Origin: Comamonas sp. KCTC 72670
GTDB taxonomy: Bacteria; Myxococcota; Myxococcia; Myxococcales; Myxococcaceae
DNA: 64,000 nt
Direction of reading: 5' to 3'
NCBI GenBank assembly: GCA_014656495.1
Contig: BNCN01000017.1
Coordinates: 1-64,000 of the forward strand
A model generated the notes under the pieces. It saw nothing but the letters and a program-made list of their open reading frames with translations, did not search any database and was not told the DNA's origin. This document shows positions 44,341 through 51,757 of the stretch, one piece after another. How positions within the stretch are numbered: position 1 is the stretch's first letter; the number at the start of each line of letters is the position of its first letter. The translations under genes were made by a program, and so were the position numbers.

Positions 44341-45510
44341 ATGCCATCGACGCATGCGCGGGAAGGTGGGCGCTCCCTCCAGATGGGGCTGACCCAGGAC
44401 GCGGTGAAGAGCTTCCAGAAGGGGCTCTCCATCGATCCGGACGACGTGGATTGCCTCCTGGGGCTCGTGCGCGCGTACCTGAGCACGGGTGCCTCCGCGG
44501 ACGCGGAAGGGGCCGTGCTCCGGCTCCTGAAGGTGAAGCCGGACCACACCGAGGCGCAGGCGCACCTGGCCATGCTGCGGGCCCAGGCGGGCAACGCCGA
44601 GGCGCTGGAGTCCCTCAAGGCGCTGGCGACCGCGCCCACGGCGGGCTACTTCGAGCGCTTCAACCTGGGCTCCCTCTTGTTCGAGCGCGGTGACCTGGCC
44701 GGCGCGCGCGCCGCCTACGAGTCCGTGCTCCAGCTTTCTCCCGCCAGCACCCACGTCCACTTCGAGCTGGGCCGCATCCGCCTCCAGCAGGGCGAGCCGG
44801 ACGGCGCGGTGTCGCACTTCCTCCGGGCCGCGGAAGGGGCGCCGAACGAGGCGATGCCGCTGTTGATGCTGTCGCGGGCGCACGCCGCGTGCGGCCAGCT
44901 CGGGCTGGCCATCCAGGCGGGCACCCAGGCGTTGGAGATGGCCCAGGGCGGCCTCCAGCGCGCGGTGCTGGAGGACCTGTTCAAGCTGTACCTGTCCGCT
45001 GGCAGCTCGGAGGGCGCCAAGCGCGTGGCGCTGGAGCTGCGCAAGCTGGAGCCCGCGAGCCTCAACTACGTCTACCTGCACGGGTTGGCGCTGATGAGCG
45101 CCGGCAGCTTCGCGGAGGCCAAGGAGCTCTTCGCCGAGGTGCTGCGTCAGGCCCCGGGAAGCTGGCAGGCCCAGCACGCGCTGGCGCAGATGCACCTGGC
45201 GCTCGGGGAGCGCGCTCCCGCGCTGACGTTGTTGGAGGAGGCCGCGGCGTCCGTGCCGACGGACCCCGGGCCCACCAACGACCTGGCCGTGGTGCTGATG
45301 CAGGAGAACGGGCACGCGCGGGTCCCCGCGCTGCTGGCGCCGGTGCTGGCCGCGCACCCGAACGACGCGGGCACGCACCTCAACATGGCGCTGGGGACCT
45401 TCCACTCGGACAAGGCGGCCTCCGCGCGCCACGCGAAGCAGGCGATGGCGCTGGGGGCCCCGGAAGTGCGGGAGCAGGCGGAGCGGCTGCTCCAGCAGCT
45501 CGGCGCCTGA
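44341..45510 (+). CDS. Tetratricopeptide-repeat protein
   Basis: 389 aa from ATG 44341. About ten TPR-like helix pairs along the whole length, with the usual spacing of 34 residues (for example DAVKSFQKGLSIDPDDVDCL, GDLAGARAAYESVLQLSPAS, GEPDGAVSHFLRAAEGAPNE, GSFAEAKELFAEVLRQAPGS). There is no signal or membrane segment, so it is a cytoplasmic scaffold. No strong RBS is visible and the start 10 bp after the preceding stop suggests translational coupling with the Lys/Gly-rich protein, a possible client. Confidence 0.85.
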   Translation: MPSTHAREGGRSLQMGLTQDAVKSFQKGLSIDPDDVDCLLGLVRAYLSTGASADAEGAVLRLLKVKPDHTEAQAHLAMLRAQAGNAEALESLKALATAPTAGYFERFNLGSLLFERGDLAGARAAYESVLQLSPASTHVHFELGRIRLQQGEPDGAVSHFLRAAEGAPNEAMPLLMLSRAHAACGQLGLAIQAGTQALEMAQGGLQRAVLEDLFKLYLSAGSSEGAKRVALELRKLEPASLNYVYLHGLALMSAGSFAEAKELFAEVLRQAPGSWQAQHALAQMHLALGERAPALTLLEEAAASVPTDPGPTNDLAVVLMQENGHARVPALLAPVLAAHPNDAGTHLNMALGTFHSDKAASARHAKQAMALGAPEVREQAERLLQQLGA

Positions 45511-45592
45511 GGCTCAGCCCCGGTGATGCTGGGCGCCGAGGACGCGCGTGCGCAGGCGGCGTGGCTGCTCCGGCGGCAGGACGCCTGGGCAT

Positions 45593-46504
45593 TCAGCCCT
45601 TGTAGGTCTCCAGGGACTGGTCGAGCAGCTCGGTGAGCCAGGTCATCACCACGCGGACCCGGCGCGGCACGCTCCTGCCGTAGGTGTGCAGGAGCGAGAC
45701 GGGCATGGGCATGCAGGTGAGCGCCGGCAGCACCTCGACGAGCGTGTCCTCCCGGAGGCGCTCGCGCGCGTTGAGCCGGGGTATCTGCACGATGCCCAGC
45801 CCCGCCCGGCAGGCCGCGACGTAGGCGTCGACGCTGCTGACCGTCACCATGCTCCGCATCGGGAGCTCGCGGTAGCCGTCCTCGTGCGGGTACTCGAACG
45901 TCGGCGTCTCGGCGCCGAGCCCCGGGGCATAGTGGACGACGAAGTGCCGCTCCAGGTCCTCCAGCCGCTGCGGCGTTCCGTACCTCCGCAGGTAGGCGGC
46001 GCTGGCGTAGTTCATCATCCGCAGGATGCCGAGCTTGCGGCCGACGAGCTCCGGGTCGCCTTGCGCGCCCACGCGGAGCACGCAGTCGAAGCCCTCGCGG
46101 AAGGGCTCGGTGCGCCGGTCCGTCGTGTTGATGAGCACCTCGAGCTGGGGATGCCGCGTGAGCAGCTCCGGGAGCCGCGGGAGGATGATGTCGCGCGCGA
46201 TGTTGACCGGAAGGTCGATGCGCACGCGCCCGCGCAGGCCGCGCGCGCCCTGGAACATCGTCCCCAGCTCCTCCGCGTCCCGCGCCAGCCGCCGTGCCCG
46301 GGGGAGCAGCTCTTCCCCCTCCGGGGTGAGGCGCACGACGCGGGTCGACCGCTGGAAGAGCTGGCTGCCAAGCTCCTTCTCCAGGGCCTTCAAGCGCAGC
46401 GACACCCGGGCCTTCGGCATCCCGAGCTGCTCGCCCGCGCGCGTGAAGCTGCCGAGCTCGGCGACCTTGACGAAGATACTCAGCGACTCGAGGTCGATGC
46501 GCAT
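45593..46504 (-). CDS. LysR-family transcriptional regulator
   Basis: 303 aa from ATG 46502-46504, with GGAGAA a few nt upstream. N-terminal winged helix-turn-helix (LESLSIFVKVAELGSFTRAG, GMPKARVSLRLKALEKELGS) followed by a periplasmic-binding-like effector domain, normal length. It is divergent from a short-chain dehydrogenase gene, the classical LysR arrangement, and probably controls it. The palindrome at 46505-46523 overlaps its own RBS, which suggests autoregulation. Confidence 0.92.
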   Translation of the reverse strand: MRIDLESLSIFVKVAELGSFTRAGEQLGMPKARVSLRLKALEKELGSQLFQRSTRVVRLTPEGEELLPRARRLARDAEELGTMFQGARGLRGRVRIDLPVNIARDIILPRLPELLTRHPQLEVLINTTDRRTEPFREGFDCVLRVGAQGDPELVGRKLGILRMMNYASAAYLRRYGTPQRLEDLERHFVVHYAPGLGAETPTFEYPHEDGYRELPMRSMVTVSSVDAYVAACRAGLGIVQIPRLNARERLREDTLVEVLPALTCMPMPVSLLHTYGRSVPRRVRVVMTWLTELLDQSLETYKG

Positions 46505-46523
46505 TGTTTCTCCAATCGAAACA
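46505..46523. promoter_or_regulatory. LysR-type operator candidate
   Basis: Perfect 6-bp arms TGTTTC (46505-46510) and GAAACA (46518-46523) with a 7-bp centre, containing a T-N11-A layout as in LysR boxes. It lies at the start of the LysR gene, within the region shared with the divergent SDR gene. Confidence 0.55.
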
Positions 46524-46620
46524 GTGTGTCGGACCGCCGCCACGTTCTCAACCCGGGTGCGGCCCACTATTCATGGACACGTGCGGTGCGAATCGCCGCG
46601 CTCTCCTGAAAGGAATGCAC

Positions 46621-47391
46621 ATGGGCACCTCGAATCCGACGCGCGTGGCTCTCATTACTGGCGGAAGCCGTGGCTTGGGCCGGAGCATGGCGCTCCATCT
46701 CGCGGCGCGTGGCACGGGCATCCTCCTGACCTACCGCGGAGGCGCGGCGGAGGCGGCGGACACCGTGAAGCAGATTGAAGCCGCGGGCGGGAAGGCGGTG
46801 GCGCTCCAACTCGACGTGGGAGACACGAAGGGCTTCAACGCGTTCGTGGAGCGCGTCCGCACGGAGCTGGGCCGTCACTTCGGCCGCGAGCGGCTGGACG
46901 TCCTGGTGAACAACGCGGGCATCGGCATCCACGCCAGCTTCGCGGAGACCACCGAGGCGCAGTTCGATGAGCTCATGAACATCCACCTGAAGGGGGCGTT
47001 CTTCCTCACGCAGAAGCTGTTGCCCGTGCTCGCGGATGGCGGGCGCATCCTGAACATCTCCACCGGGCTGGCGCGGTTCGCCTTCCCTGGCTACGCCGCC
47101 TACGCGGCGATGAAGGCGGGCGTGGAGGCCCTGACCCGGTACATGGCGAAGGAGCTGGGGCCGCGCGGCATCGCGGTCAACGTGCTCGCGCCGGGTCCGG
47201 TGGAGACCGACTTCCGGGATGGGGCCGTTCGCGACAGCCCCGAGATGAAGAAGGCGCTGTCGGCGCAGACCGCGCTCGGCCGCGTGGGCCTGCCCGATGA
47301 CATTGGTGGTATCGCCGCGGCGCTACTGGCACCCGAGAGCGGGTGGGTGACGGGCCAGCGCATCGAGGCCTCGGGCGGCATCTTCCTCTGA
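46621..47391 (+). CDS. Short-chain dehydrogenase/reductase
   Basis: 256 aa from ATG 46621, with AGGA about 6 nt upstream. Cofactor motif TGGSRGLG (residue ~14), NNAG, catalytic Ser in NISTGLARF and YAAYAAMK (YxxxK) are complete, the classical SDR layout. A basic residue at YRGG suggests NADP(H) preference. It resembles FabG-like 3-oxoacyl reductases, but isolated copies beside a LysR gene are usually involved in detoxification or small-molecule metabolism. Expression is probably controlled by the adjacent LysR protein. Confidence 0.9.
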   Translation: MGTSNPTRVALITGGSRGLGRSMALHLAARGTGILLTYRGGAAEAADTVKQIEAAGGKAVALQLDVGDTKGFNAFVERVRTELGRHFGRERLDVLVNNAGIGIHASFAETTEAQFDELMNIHLKGAFFLTQKLLPVLADGGRILNISTGLARFAFPGYAAYAAMKAGVEALTRYMAKELGPRGIAVNVLAPGPVETDFRDGAVRDSPEMKKALSAQTALGRVGLPDDIGGIAAALLAPESGWVTGQRIEASGGIFL

Positions 47392-47397
47392 GCACGC

Positions 47398-47435
47398 GGA
47401 GGCTCCCGCCGCCCGTCTGGCGGAGTGGAGCCTCC
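47398..47435. terminator. Hairpin between convergent genes
   Basis: 9-bp arms GGAGGCTCC (47398-47406) and GGAGCCTCC (47427-47435), just after the SDR stop and before the convergent dehydrogenase. An additional internal CCGCC/GGCGG pairing is possible. Confidence 0.5.
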
Positions 47436-47531
47436 GAAGGGGCGCGGGGCCCCGGCGCTCAGCGCTTCATGCGGGCTGGCGCCTCCGAAGATGCGCGCGG
47501 CGCCGCGGCTCAGCGCTTCAGGCGGAGGATG
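47430..47531. repeat. 51-bp imperfect tandem duplication
   Basis: Two copies in register (47430-47480 and 47481-47531) share GCCTCCGAAG at their start and CTCAGCGCTTCA near their end. The second copy includes the last codons and stop of the sugar dehydrogenase gene, so the duplication copied the gene tail into the intergenic space. Confidence 0.7.
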
Positions 47532-48673
47532 ACGTCCTTGTCGGGCCCGCAGTCACCTCGTCCATCGCAGTTGCTGGTGGTGACGTAGAGGTGGCCATCC
47601 GGGCCCATGAGGACCTCGCGCAGCCGGCCGTGCGTGTTGCGCAGGTACACCTCGTGGCGGGCGACGCGGTGCGAGTCCGGCGCGAACTCCACGCGCTGGA
47701 GGTGGCGCGAGCCCAGCGTGCCGATGAGCAGCGAGCCCTCCCATTCGGGGATGGCCGTCCCGGTGTAGATGGCGGCGCCGCCGGGAGGCATCGCATCCGA
47801 GTAGGTGATGGACGGGGTGATTTGTCCCGAGCGCGTCTCACACGAATAGATGCCGGGCCACCCCAGGTTGTCTCCCCGGCGGGCGACGCTCACCTCGTCA
47901 TGGCCCCTGCGCAGCGTCTCGCCGCTGGGGCCGTGGTCCACCACATACAGCGTGGAGGCGTCACGCCAGTCGAAGGCCTGGAGGTTGCGGATGCCGGTGA
48001 GGAACGCCGGCGAGCCCGGCGTGGGATTGTCCCGCGGCACCTGCCCCTCGGGCGTGAGGCGGAGCAGCTTGCCGGCGGGGTCGTTCGCGTCCTGCGAGCG
48101 GTCCGGGTCCCTCGCGTCGCCAGTGCCGGCGTACAGCATCCCATCCGGGCCGAAGCGCAGCCTCCCGCCATCGTGGTACGTGGCGGAGGCGATGCCGCCG
48201 AAGATGACGCGGTCGAGCGTCGCGGTGGCGTGGTCCTCGGACAGCGTCCACCGCTCGATGCGGTTCTCCTCGGTGCCACCCGCGTCGGTGGTGACGTAGA
48301 TGTAGAACTGGCGGTTGCTCGCGAAGTCCGGATGCGGCGCGATGCCCAGCAGGCCGCCCTCCGCGGCGTCCGCGACGGGCACGGTCGCCACGGGGTGGGG
48401 CTGGAGCGCGCCGTCCTTGAGCAGGCGGATGCGGCCGGGGCGCTCGGTGACGAGCGCGTCACCGCCCGGAAGCCACGCGATGCCCCACGGCGTCTCGAGC
48501 CCCTTCGCGACGACCTCGACGTCGAAGGGCACGGTGCCGTCCGGCCCCCAGTCGTCCTTCACGAGGATGCAGTCCTGGGGAGACGCGGTGCCCTGAGCCT
48601 GGCTCCTGCGGCAGGCGGAGGCGGACAGTGCGAGCACCACGAGGGCGGGTAACACGGGGAGAGAGGCGCGCAT
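47510..48673 (-). CDS. PQQ-dependent aldose sugar dehydrogenase, lipoprotein
   Basis: 387 aa from ATG 48671-48673. Lipobox ALSASAC with Cys21. The mature part is the soluble glucose dehydrogenase / YliI-like six-bladed propeller: VVAKGLETPWGIAWLPGGDALVTERPGRI, LLGIAPHPDFASNRQFYIY, HDGGRLRFGPDGMLYAGTGDARD, SGETLRRGHDEVSV and the C-terminal VLMGPDGHLYVTTSN. It oxidises aldose sugars with PQQ in the periplasm or at the surface; the cofactor binding is known for the family and not directly provable here. It is followed upstream on the same strand by the DUF1684 gene at a distance of about 80 bp. Confidence 0.87.
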   Translation of the reverse strand: MRASLPVLPALVVLALSASACRRSQAQGTASPQDCILVKDDWGPDGTVPFDVEVVAKGLETPWGIAWLPGGDALVTERPGRIRLLKDGALQPHPVATVPVADAAEGGLLGIAPHPDFASNRQFYIYVTTDAGGTEENRIERWTLSEDHATATLDRVIFGGIASATYHDGGRLRFGPDGMLYAGTGDARDPDRSQDANDPAGKLLRLTPEGQVPRDNPTPGSPAFLTGIRNLQAFDWRDASTLYVVDHGPSGETLRRGHDEVSVARRGDNLGWPGIYSCETRSGQITPSITYSDAMPPGGAAIYTGTAIPEWEGSLLIGTLGSRHLQRVEFAPDSHRVARHEVYLRNTHGRLREVLMGPDGHLYVTTSNCDGRGDCGPDKDVILRLKR

Positions 48674-48753
48674 GCACGGATTAATGTCCCCGCTTCCGTG
48701 AATGCGCCAGCCTCGTGGCCGCCGAGCGTCCAGGTGCGGACGCGGGCGCGCGC

Positions 48754-49647
48754 TCAGTGGTCGGCGTACCGCTTCTCGCCCGCCTCCACGCGCAGCGAGA
48801 GCCGGTTGCCCTTCGGCGGGAGCGGGCAGGTGGCGAACTTCGTGAAGGCGCACGGCGGGTTGTAGGCGCGGTTGAAGTCGAGCACCACGCGCCCGTCCTT
48901 GGGCATGTCCGCGGAGAGGAAGCGCCCCGCGCCGTACGTCGCATCCCGGTTCGTCGTGTCCGCGAAGATGATGAAGAGCCCGCCCGAGCCGTCCTCCACG
49001 GGCGTCAGCCGGTGCTCCTTGCCGTCCACGGTGAAGACCAGCGTGCCCGGCGCCTTCATCTCCTCCACGGTGCCCAGCACGTTGGGGACCTGGATGGTGC
49101 GAGGCGTCTCCGCCGGCTCGAAGCGAGCCTCGACGCGCCACTGGGGGCTGGCGGGGTACGTGGGGATGCCGTGGAACGCCTTTCGCGCCGGCGCCTGGGT
49201 GTCGCGCACGCGCACGCCCAGTTTGTCGCCTCGGACGATGAGCTGGAAGCTGACGCTCCCGAGCTTCAGCACATCCGGCGCGCCCTTCTCGTCCGTCTGG
49301 AGCGCGCCACCGGTGAAGGGCTGTCCGTTGCGGATGATGCTCACGCCCGGGGCGGGCTGGAACCGGGCCGTGTTGCCCTGCCGGGTGAAGGTGCCCAGCT
49401 TCGCGGGCGTGTTGTCGGGGAAGTCGAGGTCGTTCCCAGGCGCCGAGCCCACCGACTGCTCGCCCTCCTCGAGCCAGAACAGGCCCACGAGGGTGAGCCA
49501 GCCGTCCTCCGCCTGGAGGCGCTCGATGCGCTGCGCATGCCATTCACGGGTCGAGGTCGTCAGGGCTTCGGTGGCGGGGGTGGGCATGCTCTTGGGGGCT
49601 GGCGCGGCGTGGAGGGCGAGAGACAGGGCCAGGGCGATGGGCGTCAT
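48754..49647 (-). CDS. DUF1684-family secreted protein
   Basis: 297 aa from ATG 49645-49647. Signal peptide (LALSLALHAAPAPK, cleavage near residue 16). The DUF1684 pattern is clear: REWHAQRIERLQAEDGWLTLVGLFWLEEG at ~34-62, and the C-terminal DFNRAYNPPCAFTKFATCPLPPKGNRL with its conserved Cys pair. Family function is unknown. It is encoded just upstream of the sugar dehydrogenase on the same strand; the 80-bp gap leaves open whether they share a transcript. Confidence 0.9.
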   Translation of the reverse strand: MTPIALALSLALHAAPAPKSMPTPATEALTTSTREWHAQRIERLQAEDGWLTLVGLFWLEEGEQSVGSAPGNDLDFPDNTPAKLGTFTRQGNTARFQPAPGVSIIRNGQPFTGGALQTDEKGAPDVLKLGSVSFQLIVRGDKLGVRVRDTQAPARKAFHGIPTYPASPQWRVEARFEPAETPRTIQVPNVLGTVEEMKAPGTLVFTVDGKEHRLTPVEDGSGGLFIIFADTTNRDATYGAGRFLSADMPKDGRVVLDFNRAYNPPCAFTKFATCPLPPKGNRLSLRVEAGEKRYADH

Positions 49648-49742
49648 GTCGGGGCCTCGGGAAGGGGAGCCCCTGTCTAACAGGGCGGCTTCCGAGGCGC
49701 AGGGGGCCGTGTCCTGGCGGGAGTTGCCGGGGCGCGAACTCC

Positions 49743-50633
49743 GTGCGAAGCCAGACGTCGCGCGTGCACCTCGACCTCCAGCCCACACCGCCACCCGGTG
49801 CCTTTCGCAAGCTCGCCCTGGGGACGTGGCGCTCCGCGGGCGACCCCAGCGCCTATGCGGCGGTCGAGGTGCGCATGGAGCGGGCGCTCGCGTTCCTCGA
49901 TGCGCACAAGGCCCGGACGGGACAGCGCCTCACGGTGACGCACCTGGTAGCCAAGGCCGCCGCGGACGCGCTGCGCCGCCATCCGGACGCGAATGTGCTG
50001 CTGCGGTGGAACCGCCCCTATCGGCGCGAGGACGTGGGCGTCTGCGTGCTGGTCGTGCAGCCGGGAGACGCGGGGCGCGCGGACCTGACGACGGCCACCG
50101 TGCACCGCGCGGATGCGCTGTCGCTCGCGTCCTTCGCGGAGGCGATGGGCTCGCGCATCGACGCGGTCCGCGCTCGCAGGGACGCGGTCATCGAGTGGGG
50201 CAAGCGCCGCTCGTACCGCATCCCGGGGTTCCTGATGGGGCTGGCGCTGCGGCTGCTGTCCTTCGTCTGGTTCACGTTGAACGTGGACCTGCGGTGGGTG
50301 GGCATGCCGTGGGACCCGTTCGGCTCGGTGGCGGTGACGAGCCTCGGCTCGTTGGGACTGGAGCGCGGCCATGTCGCGCTGGTGCCGTACACGCGGGTGC
50401 CGCTGCTGCTGGCGCCGGGCGCGGTGCGGACCGAGCCCGTGTTGGACGCGGGCGCCCTCGCGGTTGGGAAGGTGATGACGCTCACGTGTACCTGGGACGC
50501 ACGCGTCATCGGCGTGGAGGACGTGGCCCGGGTCCTTCGTCACATCGGCGCGTCGCTGGAGGACCCGGAGGGCGCCTGGGGCCCCGCGACGGACGCGGGG
50601 GGCGTGGCTGCGGCCAGCGCCGAGGTGGAGTAG
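49743..50633 (+). CDS. CAT-fold acyltransferase-like protein lacking the catalytic His
   Basis: 296 aa from GTG 49743; the start is uncertain. The chain resembles the catalytic domain of 2-oxoacid dehydrogenase E2 / chloramphenicol acetyltransferases: VTHLVAKAAADALRRHPDANV, then VAVTSLGSLGLERG, then a final motif TWDARVIGVEDVARVL. In active E2 enzymes this last motif is DHRVIDG-like. Here the His is replaced by Ala and the DG is lost, so acyl transfer is probably gone. A hydrophobic segment at residues ~165-185 (GFLMGLALRLLSFVWFTLN) may bind the membrane. Possibly a non-catalytic binding protein. Confidence 0.8.
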   Translation: MRSQTSRVHLDLQPTPPPGAFRKLALGTWRSAGDPSAYAAVEVRMERALAFLDAHKARTGQRLTVTHLVAKAAADALRRHPDANVLLRWNRPYRREDVGVCVLVVQPGDAGRADLTTATVHRADALSLASFAEAMGSRIDAVRARRDAVIEWGKRRSYRIPGFLMGLALRLLSFVWFTLNVDLRWVGMPWDPFGSVAVTSLGSLGLERGHVALVPYTRVPLLLAPGAVRTEPVLDAGALAVGKVMTLTCTWDARVIGVEDVARVLRHIGASLEDPEGAWGPATDAGGVAAASAEVE

Positions 50634-50665
50634 CATCCCCGGACGTCGCTTCGTGAGGTGCGCCC

Positions 50666-50893
50666 ATGTCCGTGGATACCAACCGCCGTGTCATTGCCTC
50701 GCGCCCCGTAGGCCGCGCCCTCGGTGGGCAGGACCGCTTCGAGAAGGAGTCCCTGGAGGGGCCCGCGGAGGGCGGCCTCGTGGCGGCGCGGCGTCAGCGG
50801 ATGGCGGGTGGGACGCTGCGGGCCGGGGAGGAGAGCCCCTTCGCCGCGAAGCTGCGGAAGCTCGCCGGGGGGGCCTCGGACGACGAGCGCTGA
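50666..50893 (+). CDS. Small hypothetical protein
   Basis: 75 aa from ATG 50666, with TGAGGTG just upstream. Basic and Gly/Ala/Glu-rich, without membrane segments (MSVDTNRRVIASRPVGRALG, EESPFAAKLRKLAGG). Follows the acyltransferase-like gene by 32 bp. Function unknown; the good RBS and local codon bias are the only support. Confidence 0.55.
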   Translation: MSVDTNRRVIASRPVGRALGGQDRFEKESLEGPAEGGLVAARRQRMAGGTLRAGEESPFAAKLRKLAGGASDDER

Positions 50894-50930
50894 GCGCGCC
50901 GCGCGTCGGTTTTCGCGACGAGCCGCTTGA

Positions 50931-50949
50931 GCCTCACGCGGCGTGAGGC
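50931..50949. terminator. Palindromic hairpin after the 75-aa gene
   Basis: Perfect 9-bp arms GCCTCACGC (50931-50939) and GCGTGAGGC (50941-50949) around one base. It may end the preceding transcript or act as an operator. A second hairpin follows 9 bp later. Confidence 0.45.
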
Positions 50950-50958
50950 CGTACCCCT

Positions 50959-50990
50959 CTCATCACGCCACGCTTTCGTGGCGGGATGAG
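50959..50990. promoter_or_regulatory. Leader hairpin before the TipAS-domain gene
   Basis: Arms CTCATCACGCCACG (50959-50972) and CGTGGCGGGATGAG (50977-50990) pair at 13 of 14 positions with a 4-nt loop. The RBS GAGGTG overlaps its 3' edge, 10 bp before ATG 51000, so the hairpin could limit translation. Confidence 0.5.
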
Positions 50991-50999
50991 GTGCGGACC

Positions 51000-51356
51000 A
51001 TGTTCGAGAAGGACTACACGCCGGAGCAGCTTCAGCAGTTGCAGGCTCGCCGGGAGGCCCTGGGCGAGGACGCGATTCGCCAGATTGAAGCCGAGTGGCC
51101 TCGGCTCATCGCCCGCGTCCGTGAGGAGATGGAGAAGGGCACGGACCCCACGCGCGAGCCCGTGCTCGCCTTGGCGGCGCGCTGGCGTGAGTTGCTGACG
51201 GCCTTCACCGGTGGGGACCCGGGCATCCAACGGGCCGTGTCGGCGATGCATCAGCAGGAGCCCGCTGTCGCGGCGGAGCACGGCTTGGACCCCAAGCTCT
51301 TCGAGTATGTCGGCAAGGCGATGGCTTGCCTGGAGGGGCCTCCCTCCTCGCGGTGA
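51000..51356 (+). CDS. TipAS-domain-only protein
   Basis: 118 aa from ATG 51000, with GAGGTG about 7 nt upstream. The helical chain (YTPEQLQQLQARREALGE, AIRQIEAEWPRLIARVREEM, PVLALAARWRELLTAFTGG, GLDPKLFEYVGKAMACLEG) matches the TipAS antibiotic-recognition domain, which in TipAL follows a MerR winged helix and binds thiopeptides. No DNA-binding domain is present here. An in-frame GTG at 50943 could add 19 residues but no HTH. Known TipAS alone can sequester peptide antibiotics; whether this one does is inference. Confidence 0.75.
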   Translation: MFEKDYTPEQLQQLQARREALGEDAIRQIEAEWPRLIARVREEMEKGTDPTREPVLALAARWRELLTAFTGGDPGIQRAVSAMHQQEPAVAAEHGLDPKLFEYVGKAMACLEGPPSSR

Positions 51357-51442
51357 GGTACGGGCCCGTGACGGAGTTCAGGGCGGGCGCCCCAGGCGCG
51401 TCCCTGGGGCGCCGCGGTATCGGGCTTCGAGGAGAGACGGCG

Positions 51443-51748
51443 ATGAAGGTCTATCTGGATGATGAGCGCGCCACGCCCGAGGGATGGGTGCGCGTGTTCT
51501 GGCCCGAGGAGGCCATTGCCCTGCTGGAGGCCGGGCAGGTGACGGAGCTGAGCCTGGACCACGACCTGGGTGATGACGCGCACGGCACCGGGTACGACGT
51601 CCTGCTGTGGCTGGAGGAGGCCGTGGCGACCCGTGGCTTCGTGCCGCCACGGGTCCAGGTGCATTCGGCCAACAGCTCCGCGCGCCAGAAGATGGTGCTG
51701 GCGATTGCCCGCATCGAGCGCTTCGTCCAGGAGCAGCGCGGCAGTTGA
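51443..51748 (+). CDS. Stand-alone cyclic-phosphate-processing receiver-like domain protein
   Basis: 101 aa from ATG 51443, with GGAGAGA 3-9 nt upstream. MKVYLDDERATPEGWVRVFWPEEAI and LSLDHDLGDDAHGTGYDVLLWLE resemble the cREC family of receiver-fold proteins proposed to process cyclic phosphates in RNA or nucleotides, with the acidic LDDER and DHDLGDD patches. No output domain. It follows the TipAS-like gene by 86 bp and ends 9 bp before a convergent gene. No experiment is known to me for this branch. Confidence 0.7.
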   Translation: MKVYLDDERATPEGWVRVFWPEEAIALLEAGQVTELSLDHDLGDDAHGTGYDVLLWLEEAVATRGFVPPRVQVHSANSSARQKMVLAIARIERFVQEQRGS

Positions 51749-51757
51749 GCGCGGGGC

